Source of the DNA: a bacterium
GTDB lineage: Bacteria; Myxococcota_A; Bradymonadia; UBA7976; UBA1532
Direction of reading: 5' to 3'
Assembly: GCA_030427205.1 (NCBI GenBank)
Contig: JAUHXC010000017.1
Span: 124,001 to 188,000 of the forward strand
DNA length: 64,000 bases
A model generated the notes under the pieces. That model searched no databases. It saw only the letters and a program-made list of their open reading frames with translations, and had not been told where the DNA came from. Made by a program: the position numbers and the translations under genes. This document shows positions 17,240 through 25,204 of this stretch, piece after piece. The first letter of the stretch is position 1; the number at the start of each line of letters is the position of its first letter.

Positions 17240-19075
17240 ATGGGCAGATCGTCACGCCGGGTGCTCTTGATGGGGGCGCTGGCCAGCTCGGGCTGGGGGT
17301 GTATCGAGGCGCCCGAGCTGCCGACGCTCCAGGACTTCGGCGGCGTCGACGCTGCCCCGGTCACCCCGATGGATGCCAGAGCGGACGGCCGGCGCGATGC
17401 CGACGTCGACGCTCGGCGCGACATGGCGCCCGAGCCCTGCGCGATCCCGGGCTGCGATCCGGGCTGTGACGACGTCGACGACGACGGGGACGGCCGCAGC
17501 GACGAACAGTGCGACGCCGTCCGCTGCGCCGGTGGAGATGTGCCACCGTGCAACGGCGCGGTCGGCGAGACCATCCCGCGAGGCTGGGTCTACATCCCCC
17601 GCGGAGAGTTCACGCTGGGCAATACGCAGCCCGACGCGCCAGCCGCCGAGACACCGCCGCTGCCCATACGGATCGTGCGACCGTTCTTGATGATGCGAAC
17701 GGAGGTCAGCCAGCGACAGTGGGCCGACGTCGCCGCGGGCGTTGAGGGCGCGGGGGGCCGCCCGTCGTATTTTGGCGCCGAGGTCGACCCGCCGGGCGAT
17801 CTGCCGCTCGAGTCGGTCTCGTGGCACGAGGCGGCCTGGTATGCGAACCGGCTGACCGACGCCGACGCGGCCCTCGGCCCCGAGCACCGCTGCTACGACG
17901 ACGAGGTGCTCGCCATCTGCCTGACGACGCTCGGTGAGCCCTGCCCTGCCGGCGAGACCGACTGCAACGCCTTCGGCGACGACCACGCCGTGCGGGTCGA
18001 GTGCGCCGCGGCGGGCGGCGCCGTCGTCGTGTATCAGCCGTCGTCGGCCTGCGCCGGCTATCGACTGCCCACCGAGGCCGAGTGGGAGTACGCGGCGCGG
18101 GCCGGCAGCGAAGGGTTGTTTCCGTTCGAGGCGGCCGCGCTCGATCGCTACGCGTGGTTTGGCCAGCCAGACGGTCCGACCCGGCCCGTCGGCAGCAAGG
18201 CACCCAACCGTTGGGGGCTGTACGACGTGCTCGGCAACGTGAGCGAGTGGACGGCCGACGGTCTCGGACCCTACCCGGTCGGCGAGCTGCACCACGCGCC
18301 CCTGGTCGACTTCGAGGGCCCCCTGCGCCGAGAGGCCGTCGTCCGCGGCGGTGCGTTCGACGACGATCGCCTCTCATTGCGCGTCACTCATCGCGGCCCG
18401 CCCGACGGCGTGAACCGTCAGCGGCGCTGGCGCGATGTCGGCGTGCGGCTCGTGCGCAGCCTGCCCACCGACGATGTGGGCGATCCGCCCCGCATCGAAG
18501 AGGCAGAGCCGCGGTTCATCGTCTACAGCGACCTCGACGTGCAGGTGCTCGAGGCGCGCGTCGTCGACCTCGATGGTGATCCGATCGACGGACGGGTCCA
18601 CGCGCTCGACGCGCAAGGGGTCTGGCGGGCCCTCGCGTCGTTCGAGCCCAGCGGGGGCGCCTACCGGGCTCGCGTATCGTGGGCGATGCTCACCGCGCTG
18701 TTCCCCGACGCCGACAGCGGCCCGCAGCCGTATGTCGAGCCGCTCGCCCAGCTGCGGTTCTTCGATGACACCGGCCGCTCCGGCGGCCGCTTCTTCCAAC
18801 TGCGCTTTCACTGCCGAGTCGGCGACGAAGACGGGCGAATTCGCGATGGGGGTGCGTCCCGGCCCGGTGACGCGGGCCGTGTGAAGCGCCGCTCGGCCGA
18901 GCGGCGGGCGGCTCACGACGCGTCGGCGCGCGGCGCCCACTCCGGCGGCTTGACGAGGCACGCCAGCGCGTCCTGCCAGCGATCACAGCGGCGCATCTTC
19001 GCCCGCAGCCAGCGCACGCCGGCCACCTCGATGCGCAGCGGGTCGTGGGTCTCGATCGGCTGCGTCACCCCATAG
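17240..19075 (+). CDS. FGE-sulfatase-like lipoprotein, paralogue of the 5382 gene
   Basis: The ATG at 17240 has an upstream GGGAGGCAGGG. The signal sequence ends in ASSGWGC, followed by an Asp-rich linker with CDPGCDDVDDDGDG. The FGE-like domain contains IPRGEFTLG, MMRTEVSQRQWADV, VSWHEAAWYANRL, GYRLPTEAEWEYAARAG, WGLYDVLGNVSEWTADG, VVRGGAFDDDRLSLRVTHRG and VGVRLVRSL. A beta module ending FFQLRFHC follows, matching the paralogue. True FGEs convert a sulfatase Cys to formylglycine; many relatives only bind ligands and activity here is unproven. The last ~60 residues are low-complexity and run 163 bases antisense into the hydroxylase gene. A frameshift near 18815 would instead give a stop at 18884, so the real end is uncertain. 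Confidence 0.8.
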   Translation: MGRSSRRVLLMGALASSGWGCIEAPELPTLQDFGGVDAAPVTPMDARADGRRDADVDARRDMAPEPCAIPGCDPGCDDVDDDGDGRSDEQCDAVRCAGGDVPPCNGAVGETIPRGWVYIPRGEFTLGNTQPDAPAAETPPLPIRIVRPFLMMRTEVSQRQWADVAAGVEGAGGRPSYFGAEVDPPGDLPLESVSWHEAAWYANRLTDADAALGPEHRCYDDEVLAICLTTLGEPCPAGETDCNAFGDDHAVRVECAAAGGAVVVYQPSSACAGYRLPTEAEWEYAARAGSEGLFPFEAAALDRYAWFGQPDGPTRPVGSKAPNRWGLYDVLGNVSEWTADGLGPYPVGELHHAPLVDFEGPLRREAVVRGGAFDDDRLSLRVTHRGPPDGVNRQRRWRDVGVRLVRSLPTDDVGDPPRIEEAEPRFIVYSDLDVQVLEARVVDLDGDPIDGRVHALDAQGVWRALASFEPSGGAYRARVSWAMLTALFPDADSGPQPYVEPLAQLRFFDDTGRSGGRFFQLRFHCRVGDEDGRIRDGGASRPGDAGRVKRRSAERRAAHDASARGAHSGGLTRHASASCQRSQRRIFARSQRTPATSMRSGSWVSIGCVTP

Positions 19076-19785
19076 GTCGGCGCGTGCTGCTCGGGCTGCC
19101 ACGTGCCGAGCAGCCGGTCCCAGACGATGAGCACCTCGCCGTAGTTCCGGTCGAGGTAGATGTCGTCCACCCCGTGGTGCACCCGATGGTTCGACGGCGT
19201 CGCCAGTATGCGGTCCAGCATGCCCAGCCGCCCGACGAGCCGCGTATGCTGCGCGATGCCCCAGACGTTGGTCACGATCTTCACCACGATGAACTGCAGC
19301 GGCGAGACCCCCAGCAGCGGCAGCAGGTAGAACGTCGGCCGGGTCAGCATCGTCGCGTCGAGCACGAAGCCGCGGGATGCCACCGTCGTATTGAACTCGG
19401 GCGAGGAGTGGTGCACATGATGCATCGCCCAGAAGAACCCCGTGCGGTGGGCGATGCGATGGTCGACGTACCACGCCAGATCGTAGAGCAGAAAAGCCGC
19501 CAGCCAGCCCCAGCCGCCGCCGAGGGTGAACAGCGCGAACTCACCGTGCAGCCAGGCCATCAACGCGACGGGCGCCAGCGCGCCGACCACCACGTCGAGC
19601 ACCAGCATCGCGACGGTGATGGCGATATTGGCCGCCGCGTCGCGGTCGTCCCAGCGGTGCTCGGCGAACAGCCCGTGGGCGACGCGCTCGCCGCCGACGA
19701 GCAGCACGTAGATCGGCAGCAGCACGACGTAGACCTCGCCCTGCTCGACGAGGTGCAGAAAGGCGCCGGCCGGATCACCGAACAC
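18913..19785 (-). CDS. membrane fatty-acid hydroxylase/sterol-desaturase family protein
   Basis: A 290-residue integral membrane di-iron enzyme. It has four or more hydrophobic segments and the eight-histidine pattern of the superfamily: DHRIAHRTG (HxxxH), AMHHVHHSS (HxxHH) and SNHRVHHGVDD (HxxHH), plus another His in QHTRL. These enzymes use O2 to hydroxylate or desaturate lipids or sterols at the cytoplasmic membrane face. The gene converges with the FGE-like gene (overlapping ends). Its substrate cannot be read from sequence. The superfamily call is secure. Confidence 0.9.
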   Translation of the reverse strand: MFGDPAGAFLHLVEQGEVYVVLLPIYVLLVGGERVAHGLFAEHRWDDRDAAANIAITVAMLVLDVVVGALAPVALMAWLHGEFALFTLGGGWGWLAAFLLYDLAWYVDHRIAHRTGFFWAMHHVHHSSPEFNTTVASRGFVLDATMLTRPTFYLLPLLGVSPLQFIVVKIVTNVWGIAQHTRLVGRLGMLDRILATPSNHRVHHGVDDIYLDRNYGEVLIVWDRLLGTWQPEQHAPTYGVTQPIETHDPLRIEVAGVRWLRAKMRRCDRWQDALACLVKPPEWAPRADAS

Positions 19786-19923
19786 GGGCGCCTCGATGGG
19801 TCAGAAGAGCAGGCATCGCGGTCAGGGCAGGGCGCGCACGGGCGGGCGTTCGAGGTCGAGCCGCGATCGAGTGACCGCCCACCGCGCGGCATGCGGCATG
19901 CGGCGCAGCTTCTCGCGCCGGCT

Positions 19924-20205
19924 TCACTTGATCGTGATCTTGCCGTCCTTGATCTCGATGTTCTCGCCGCCCTTCAACTCGACCGTATTGCCCAGGGTGA
20001 CCGTGCACGGCCCCGAACCCTGGATGGTGACCGAGGCGGTCCGGCTGCTGCCGAACTTGACCTCTTTCTTGCTGCCGCTGCAGACCGCCTCGGCGACGTG
20101 CGCCTTGGAGTCCTTGTTGTAGTAGCGGACCGTGACATAGGCCATCGCCTGACCGGCGAGCATCAACGTGGCGAGGCCAAAGGCGGCGGCAGACATACGC
20201 TTCAT
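19924..20205 (-). CDS. small exported protein of unknown function
   Basis: The 93-residue product has an N-terminal signal peptide (KRMSAAAFGLATLMLAGQ, cleavage after AMA) and a mature beta-rich domain of ~70 residues. That domain has two cysteines (AVCSGS, GPCTVT) that could form a disulfide, and ends in regular strands (VELKGGENIEIKDGKITIK). ATG at 20205 was preferred over a longer frame to 20310 because it gives a proper signal peptide. It is divergent from the flavoprotein gene across 193 bases. I do not recognise the family. Confidence 0.72.
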   Translation of the reverse strand: MKRMSAAAFGLATLMLAGQAMAYVTVRYYNKDSKAHVAEAVCSGSKKEVKFGSSRTASVTIQGSGPCTVTLGNTVELKGGENIEIKDGKITIK

Positions 20206-20398
20206 CGGTCGACTCCGTGCAGATGGGCCGCGATTCGGCCACGACCCCTCTATCACGGCCTCGGTCGCCCGCCATACCGAATCCGTCTCTTCGCGCCGCG
20301 GTACGCCCACGCGACTTTTCTCACGGCGCGGCTAACGCCGACCGCCGCCCGCGCGTGATCCCTGCGACCGGGCGTCGAATGCCCGGCGAGGAGGCATC

Positions 20399-21655
20399 AT
20401 GCAATCCCGAGAGATCTCGACCGACGCCGCGCACGTCGACGTGGCCATCGTCGGCGGCGGGCTGGCCGGGCTGGTCGCCGCAGCGAACCTGGCCCGAGCC
20501 GGCCACCGCGTCGCGCTCATCGAACGCGGCGCCGCCCTCGGCGGTCGGGCGGCGAGCGAGCGCCGCCACGACGTCCACCTCGACCGTGGCCCGCGCGCGC
20601 TCTACGTCCGAGGCTCCGCCGAACGGGGCCTGAAGCGCCTCGGCATCGAGCCGGCCGGCGAGCGACCCGACCTCGCCGGCCGGATGTGGACCGCGCACGC
20701 CGACCACCCGCTGCCGGCCACCCCCTGGCGGCTGCTGACGAGCCCCGCGTTGCCCGGACGCGCCCGCTGGCAGCTGATGCGCACGTTGATGGCGCTGCCC
20801 CGGCTCGACCTCGACCCATGGCGCGGTCGGCCCCTCGGCGACTGGCTCGCCGGCCACGCCCCCGAGGCCGCCGCGGCGCTGGCGATGTTCATCCGCTTGT
20901 CGACCTACTGCCATCCGGTCGACGACCTCGACGCCGCCGACGCGCTGGCCCAGCTCGCCGCCGCCGGGCGGGGGGTGCGCTATCTGCACGGCGGCTGGCA
21001 GAGCATGGTCGACGCGCTCGCCGCCGTCGCCGAGGGCGCGGGCGTACACCGGGTGCAGGGCCGCGCGCTGCGCTGGCGCGACGGCGGCTTCGATCTGGGC
21101 GATGACCGGCGGATCACCGCGCAGGTGCCGCTGGTGGCCGCCGGACCCCGGGTCGCCGAAGCGATCTATGGCGTCGACGGCCTCGCCGGCGAGCCGGTGC
21201 GCGCCGCGTGCCTGACGGTGGCCCTCGACCGCGACCGTGGTCCGCGCTTCGTGCTCGGCCGCGACGTCCCGCTCTACGCCGCCGTCGCGAGCCGGACCGC
21301 GCGGCTCGGCCCGCCGGGGGGCGCGGTGGTGCACCTCATGCGCAACCTCGCGCCGGGCGAGCGGGGTCACGGCCATCGGCCAGCCCTCGAAGCGGCGCTC
21401 GAGCGCATGCACCCGGGATGGCGCACGGCGCTGCACACCGCCCGCTGGATGCCCGAGATGACCATCACCCACCGCCGTCCGACCGTCGCGTCGGGCGGAC
21501 TCGGCGGTCGGCCACCCATCGAGCCGCGACCGGGTTGCTTCGTGGCCGGGGATTGGGTCGGATCACGGGGCTGGCTGGCCGACGCGGCGGTGGCCTCCGC
21601 CGAAGCCGCCGCCCGGGCCATCGACGAACGGCTGGCGGCCCGGGCCGCCGCGTGA
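20399..21655 (+). CDS. FAD-dependent amine-oxidase/phytoene-desaturase-like oxidoreductase
   Basis: A 418-residue flavoprotein. The dinucleotide-binding motif VAIVGGGLAGLVAAANLARA (about 15-34) is followed by the ribose-binding Glu in LIERGAALGGRA. The C-terminal FAD motif is FVAGDWVGSRGWLADAAVAS (about 382-401). Overall it resembles phytoene dehydrogenases and NAD(P)-binding amine oxidases, though the substrate is unknown. GAGGAGGC precedes the ATG. It ends 4 bases before the sigma factor gene, so the two are an operon. ECF41 sigma genes are known to sit beside oxidoreductases of this sort, which suggests it is the sigma factor's likely target. Confidence 0.87.
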   Translation: MQSREISTDAAHVDVAIVGGGLAGLVAAANLARAGHRVALIERGAALGGRAASERRHDVHLDRGPRALYVRGSAERGLKRLGIEPAGERPDLAGRMWTAHADHPLPATPWRLLTSPALPGRARWQLMRTLMALPRLDLDPWRGRPLGDWLAGHAPEAAAALAMFIRLSTYCHPVDDLDAADALAQLAAAGRGVRYLHGGWQSMVDALAAVAEGAGVHRVQGRALRWRDGGFDLGDDRRITAQVPLVAAGPRVAEAIYGVDGLAGEPVRAACLTVALDRDRGPRFVLGRDVPLYAAVASRTARLGPPGGAVVHLMRNLAPGERGHGHRPALEAALERMHPGWRTALHTARWMPEMTITHRRPTVASGGLGGRPPIEPRPGCFVAGDWVGSRGWLADAAVASAEAAARAIDERLAARAAA

Positions 21656-21659
21656 TGCC

Positions 21660-22622
21660 ATGACCTCGGCCGCCTCCATCGCCGACGCCTTCGCCGCTCA
21701 CCGTCGCTGGCTGTGGGGCCTGGCCTATCGCCTGCTCGGCAGCCCGGCCGACGCCGACGACGTCGTGCAGGAGACCTTCGCCCGCGCCGTCGAGCACCGC
21801 CCGGCCGAGCGCGACGGCCTGCGGCCCTGGTTGACGCAGGTCGCGACGCGGGTCGCGCTCGATCGCCTGCGTCGTCGCCGTCGACGGCGGGACGCTGCGC
21901 CCTGGCTGCCCGGTCCGGTGCCCGACCCGCTCGAATCGAGCGCCGCCCCGACGCCCCCGCCCGAGGCCCGCTACAGCCTCATGGAGTCGGCGTCGTTGGC
22001 TTTTCTGGTCGCGATGGAGGCGTTGACCCCGCACCAGCGCGCGGTCCTGGTGCTGCGCGACGTGCTCGACCTCAGCGGGGCCGAGACCGCCGCCGCCCTC
22101 GACAGCTCGCCCGGCGCCGTGCGGGTGGCGCTCTACCGGGCGCGGCAGAAGATGGCCGACTACGACGCCGACCCGATCGCGCTCGACGCCGACGCCCGCC
22201 GCGTGGCCGAGGGGTTGCTGCTGCGGTTCATGACCGCCGCCCGGGCGGGCGACGTCGCGGCGGTGCAGGCGCTGTTGACCGACGACGCCGTGGCCCTCAG
22301 CGACGGCGGCGGCCGCTACTTCGCCGCCCGGCGCCCGATCACCGGGCCGAACCGCATCGCCCGGGTCTACGTCAAGCTCGCCCGCCGCGCCTCGCCCACC
22401 GCGCAGCCGCGCATCATGTGGCTCAACGGCCTGCCCGCGCTGGTCATCACCGATCCCCGGCCGGCCCGGGGGCAGCCGCCTTTGAGCGCCACGCAGCTCG
22501 TGGTGCGCGGCGGACGCATCGCCGGGATCCTGGCGGTGCTCGCCGACGACCGGCTGACCGCCGTCGCCCGGGCGGTGCACGGCGGCGAGGCTGTGAACCC
22601 GGGCGCGGCACAGCCGACATGA
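21660..22622 (+). CDS. ECF sigma factor, ECF41-like (SigJ type) with SnoaL-like C-terminal domain
   Basis: Of the 320 residues, sigma-2 covers about 10-75 (RRWLWGLAYRLLGSPADADD, VVQETFARA) and sigma-4 about 115-170 (LTPHQRAVLVLRDVLDLSGA, SSPGAVRVALYRARQKM). A C-terminal SnoaL/NTF2-like domain (about 185-310) replaces a separate anti-sigma factor. ECF41 hallmarks are visible: a WLPGP version of the WLPEP linker, DGGG(R) in SDGGGRYF, and NGLPALV. In that group the C-terminal domain both inhibits and activates the sigma. The terminal NPDKL motif of typical members is not seen. It is coupled to the upstream flavoprotein. Confidence 0.88.
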   Translation: MTSAASIADAFAAHRRWLWGLAYRLLGSPADADDVVQETFARAVEHRPAERDGLRPWLTQVATRVALDRLRRRRRRRDAAPWLPGPVPDPLESSAAPTPPPEARYSLMESASLAFLVAMEALTPHQRAVLVLRDVLDLSGAETAAALDSSPGAVRVALYRARQKMADYDADPIALDADARRVAEGLLLRFMTAARAGDVAAVQALLTDDAVALSDGGGRYFAARRPITGPNRIARVYVKLARRASPTAQPRIMWLNGLPALVITDPRPARGQPPLSATQLVVRGGRIAGILAVLADDRLTAVARAVHGGEAVNPGAAQPT

Positions 22623-22682
22623 TCCGCTCATCGGGCGCGCGGCCATCGGCCTGCGCTGTGCGCTGCCGGCCCGTCGAACGGT

Positions 22683-23540
22683 TCAGGGCACGCTGCGCAC
22701 GCAGCGGAAGCCGAAGTCGGCGTATGTCTCGCTGGGCTCGCGCTTGCCGGGGCGGGTGAGATCACCCAGCAGCTTGGTGCGATGGGCCCGGACGAGATCA
22801 ACCGCCGCGCCGCTGAGCATCGGCGTGCCCCGGCCGATGTAGCCCCCGCCCGCGCGCACCCACTCGACCGCGCCGGTGGAGAGCCCCTTCAAGCGCTGCG
22901 CCCCGCGCACGTCGGCGGCGATGACCGCGGCGACGGTCCGGGTCGCGGGCCACGTCGGCTCACCCGACGCCGCGAGGGCCATGAACTCGGTGTCGGTGGG
23001 CAGGCGCATGCCGCGCAGGGCGCAGATGGCCTCGGCGGTGTCCGGGCCGAGGCCGACGACGATCCGGGCGGCGGGATCGGCCACGCCCTCGACGACCGCT
23101 GATTCGAGGCGGGCCGGGTCGACGATCGCGCGCAGCGCCGCACACCAGCGCCGATCGGTCGGCTCGGACCCGCGGCAGGCGCCCAGATCCGCCGCGCGGA
23201 CCTCGTCGACGTCGACGAGCAGCGTCGAGCCGGCCAGCGTCACCTCCACCGGCGGCGGACCGGGCCAATCCGGCGGCTCGGGCCAGGCGAAGAACGCGGC
23301 GGCGGCCAGGGCGGCGGCGAGGCCCAGCCCCATGCGCACCCGGCGCGTCGGTGGGCGGGCGGCGGATGTGCCGGGCGGGGGAGCAGCCGACTGCGAACGT
23401 ATCGCTTCGCCCGCGCTCGGCCGATCACCGCCGTAGTAGTGCTGGTGCACGTCGCCGTGCACGATACCGATGCTCTGATCGCGCACCTCGCCGACGGTAT
23501 TGACCGACGGGGGCGGCGGGTCGTGATCGCGCTGCGCCAT
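22683..23540 (-). CDS. single-pass membrane protein with degenerate FGE-like C-terminal domain
   Basis: 285 residues from the ATG at 23540; GTG at 23558 is an alternative. The N-terminus has the short motif SIGIVHGDVHQHYYGGDRP. A transmembrane helix (MGLGLAAALAAAAFFAW, about 70-86) follows, then ~200 residues outside. The end resembles the closing part of FGE-sulfatase domains (GMRLPTDTEFMALAASGEPT, GAVEWVRAGG, FGFRCVRS) but lacks the central conserved core. GD(V)xxHxHY(Y)G N-termini are found in bacterial conflict and signalling proteins, where they look like association motifs; that reading is inference. It converges with the sigma factor gene. Confidence 0.72.
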   Translation of the reverse strand: MAQRDHDPPPPSVNTVGEVRDQSIGIVHGDVHQHYYGGDRPSAGEAIRSQSAAPPPGTSAARPPTRRVRMGLGLAAALAAAAFFAWPEPPDWPGPPPVEVTLAGSTLLVDVDEVRAADLGACRGSEPTDRRWCAALRAIVDPARLESAVVEGVADPAARIVVGLGPDTAEAICALRGMRLPTDTEFMALAASGEPTWPATRTVAAVIAADVRGAQRLKGLSTGAVEWVRAGGGYIGRGTPMLSGAAVDLVRAHRTKLLGDLTRPGKREPSETYADFGFRCVRSVP

Positions 23541-23659
23541 CGGCGTCGATCTGGCCACAGGGTCGACGGGATCTCAACCGGCGCGGATGCGATGACTCCA
23601 GCCGCGTTGCGCGACCACGCGCGGCCCGGTAGCGTGCCGGGCCTGACACCGGAGGCCCC

Positions 23660-24046
23660 GTGATCGAACGCATCCGCACGGTCCTGCTCGTCGTGATGGC
23701 CCTCGCCATGGTCGGCGTCGGGATCTTGCACTTCGTGCAGCCCGAGCCCTTCGTGCGCATCATGCCGGCCTGGCTGCCGGCGCACCTCGAGCTGGTCTAC
23801 ATCAGCGGCGCGTTCGAGATTCTCGGCGGCCTGGGGCTGCTCGTGCCGCGCACCCGGCGGCTGGCCGCGTGGGGCCTCATCGCGCTCTTCGTGGCGGTCT
23901 TCCCGGCCAACATCAACATGGCCATCCACGAGATCCAGCTCGACCCCGCCGACCCGATGCCGGTCTGGGCGATGTGGGCCCGGCTGCCGCTGCAAGCGGT
24001 GCTCATCGGCTGGGCGTGGTGGGTCGGTCGGCCGCGCGGCGACTGA
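23660..24046 (+). CDS. DoxX-like membrane protein
   Basis: A 128-residue protein with four predicted membrane helices (VLLVVMALAMVGVGILHFV; LVYISGAFEILGGLGLLVP; LAAWGLIALFVAVFPANIN; the last at about 105-122). The motif GxxHFxxPxxFxxIMPxWLP is typical of DoxX-like small membrane proteins. GTG start with GGAGG 5 bases upstream, and a TAGCGT -10-like hexamer about 25 bases upstream. Members occur with redox and stress genes; the role here is unknown. It converges with the TPR-like gene at 24110. Confidence 0.85.
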   Translation: MIERIRTVLLVVMALAMVGVGILHFVQPEPFVRIMPAWLPAHLELVYISGAFEILGGLGLLVPRTRRLAAWGLIALFVAVFPANINMAIHEIQLDPADPMPVWAMWARLPLQAVLIGWAWWVGRPRGD

Positions 24047-24057
24047 CTGTCGTGGCA

Positions 24058-24084
24058 GTGCTGACGGTGCTGACGGTGCTGACG
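24058..24084. repeat. three perfect 9-bp tandem repeats (GTGCTGACG)
   Basis: Three head-to-tail copies fill the 63-base gap between the convergent DoxX and TPR-like genes. Nothing else is visible in this gap. Confidence 0.8.
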
Positions 24085-24109
24085 GCGCTGCGGGCGCCCG
24101 CGGCGCGCA

Positions 24110-25177
24110 TCAGAAGCGGATGAGCAGCCCCCCGCCGTTGGCCGAGACCCGCGGCTCGACCTCGACGGTATCGCCCCAGGTGATCACCGCGCCCGCCGCG
24201 AGGCCCAGCGCGACGACGCCCGCGGCGACGGCCAGACCGTTGACCACCTCGAGCCGATCCACCGCCGCCTCGTAGTCGCCGAGGGCGGCGTCCGTCTCGC
24301 TCTGCGCCCCTGCCGCCCCATAGCGGCCGGCGGCGTCGGCGGCGTCCTCGTACGCCAGCCAGACCCCGTAGTACAGGCCGCCGCAGGCCAGCGTCGCGAG
24401 GCCCGCGCCCACCGCGAGGCCCGTGGGCACCGGGCTGCTCTCGGTCTTCGGCGGCGCGCACAGCGCGTGCTGCGCGCAGTCCGGATCGGCGCAGTCGGCC
24501 TTGCCGTCGCCGTCCTCGTCCCCCGGGGTGTCGCAGGCCTCGCGCGGCGGAGGGACCACCTCGCACAGGACCTTCATCTTGCGCTCGCCCGCCTCTGCCT
24601 CGCGCCTGGCGGGGCCGCGGGTGACCCGGCGGGCCTGCGCGTAGGCCTCCTGCGCCTCGCACGCGCGGTGCGGCTCGTTGCCCGAGACCCGGTCGAGCAC
24701 CCGCCCGCGGGCGAGCAGCAGTGCCGGCACCGACGGCGCGCACTCGGGCGACTGCAAGCGGGCGTCGATGAGCTCCATCGCGCTCAACCAGCGGCCCTCG
24801 GCCAGCACGGCGTCGGGCGGCTGGCAGTCGCAGACCCGCGCGGCGTCGGTCTGATAACGCTCGGCCACCTCGCGGATCGCCGCCTGGCTCGCCGGCAGCA
24901 GCTTCAGGGCGTCGCGGTAGAGCGCCCTGGCCTCGCAGGCCCGGGTCGGCTGGCTGTGCGATTGCTGATGCACCGCATAGGCCAGCGTATAGCGCACGGT
25001 CGGATCGCCGATGCAGGCGCTGCGGGTCAGGTTCTCGCGCAAGACCCGCTCCGCCTCGGCCCAGCGCTTCTGCCCGATGGACGTCGAGGCGAGGCAGTCC
25101 TCGGCGTATGCCGGCGCGGTCGCCAGCAACGCGGCGCACAGCACAGCCAGACCGCGCACGGTCAGCCGATGTCTCAT
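24110..25177 (-). CDS. exported TPR-like, cysteine-containing protein with two C-terminal membrane helices
   Basis: The 355-residue product starts at an ATG after GGAGGGAGGG. The signal peptide ends at APAYA-ED. Residues 26-200 hold TPR-like helical pairs (RWAEAERVLRENLTRSAC, ACEARALYRDALKLLPAS, ACEAQEAYAQARRV), with cysteines at similar places in successive repeats. A DEDGDGKADCADPDC motif (about 218-232) is of the Asp/Cys metal-binding type. Two hydrophobic segments (GLAVGAGLATLACGGLYYG and VNGLAVAAGVVALGLAAGAV) anchor the C-terminus. It lies 27 bases downstream of the kinase gene on the same strand, so it is probably co-transcribed with it. Its function is unknown; a protein-interaction role is the natural guess. 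Confidence 0.75.
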   Translation of the reverse strand: MRHRLTVRGLAVLCAALLATAPAYAEDCLASTSIGQKRWAEAERVLRENLTRSACIGDPTVRYTLAYAVHQQSHSQPTRACEARALYRDALKLLPASQAAIREVAERYQTDAARVCDCQPPDAVLAEGRWLSAMELIDARLQSPECAPSVPALLLARGRVLDRVSGNEPHRACEAQEAYAQARRVTRGPARREAEAGERKMKVLCEVVPPPREACDTPGDEDGDGKADCADPDCAQHALCAPPKTESSPVPTGLAVGAGLATLACGGLYYGVWLAYEDAADAAGRYGAAGAQSETDAALGDYEAAVDRLEVVNGLAVAAGVVALGLAAGAVITWGDTVEVEPRVSANGGGLLIRF

Positions 25178-25204
25178 CCCTCCCTCCTCACGGCGACAGT
25201 CTCG

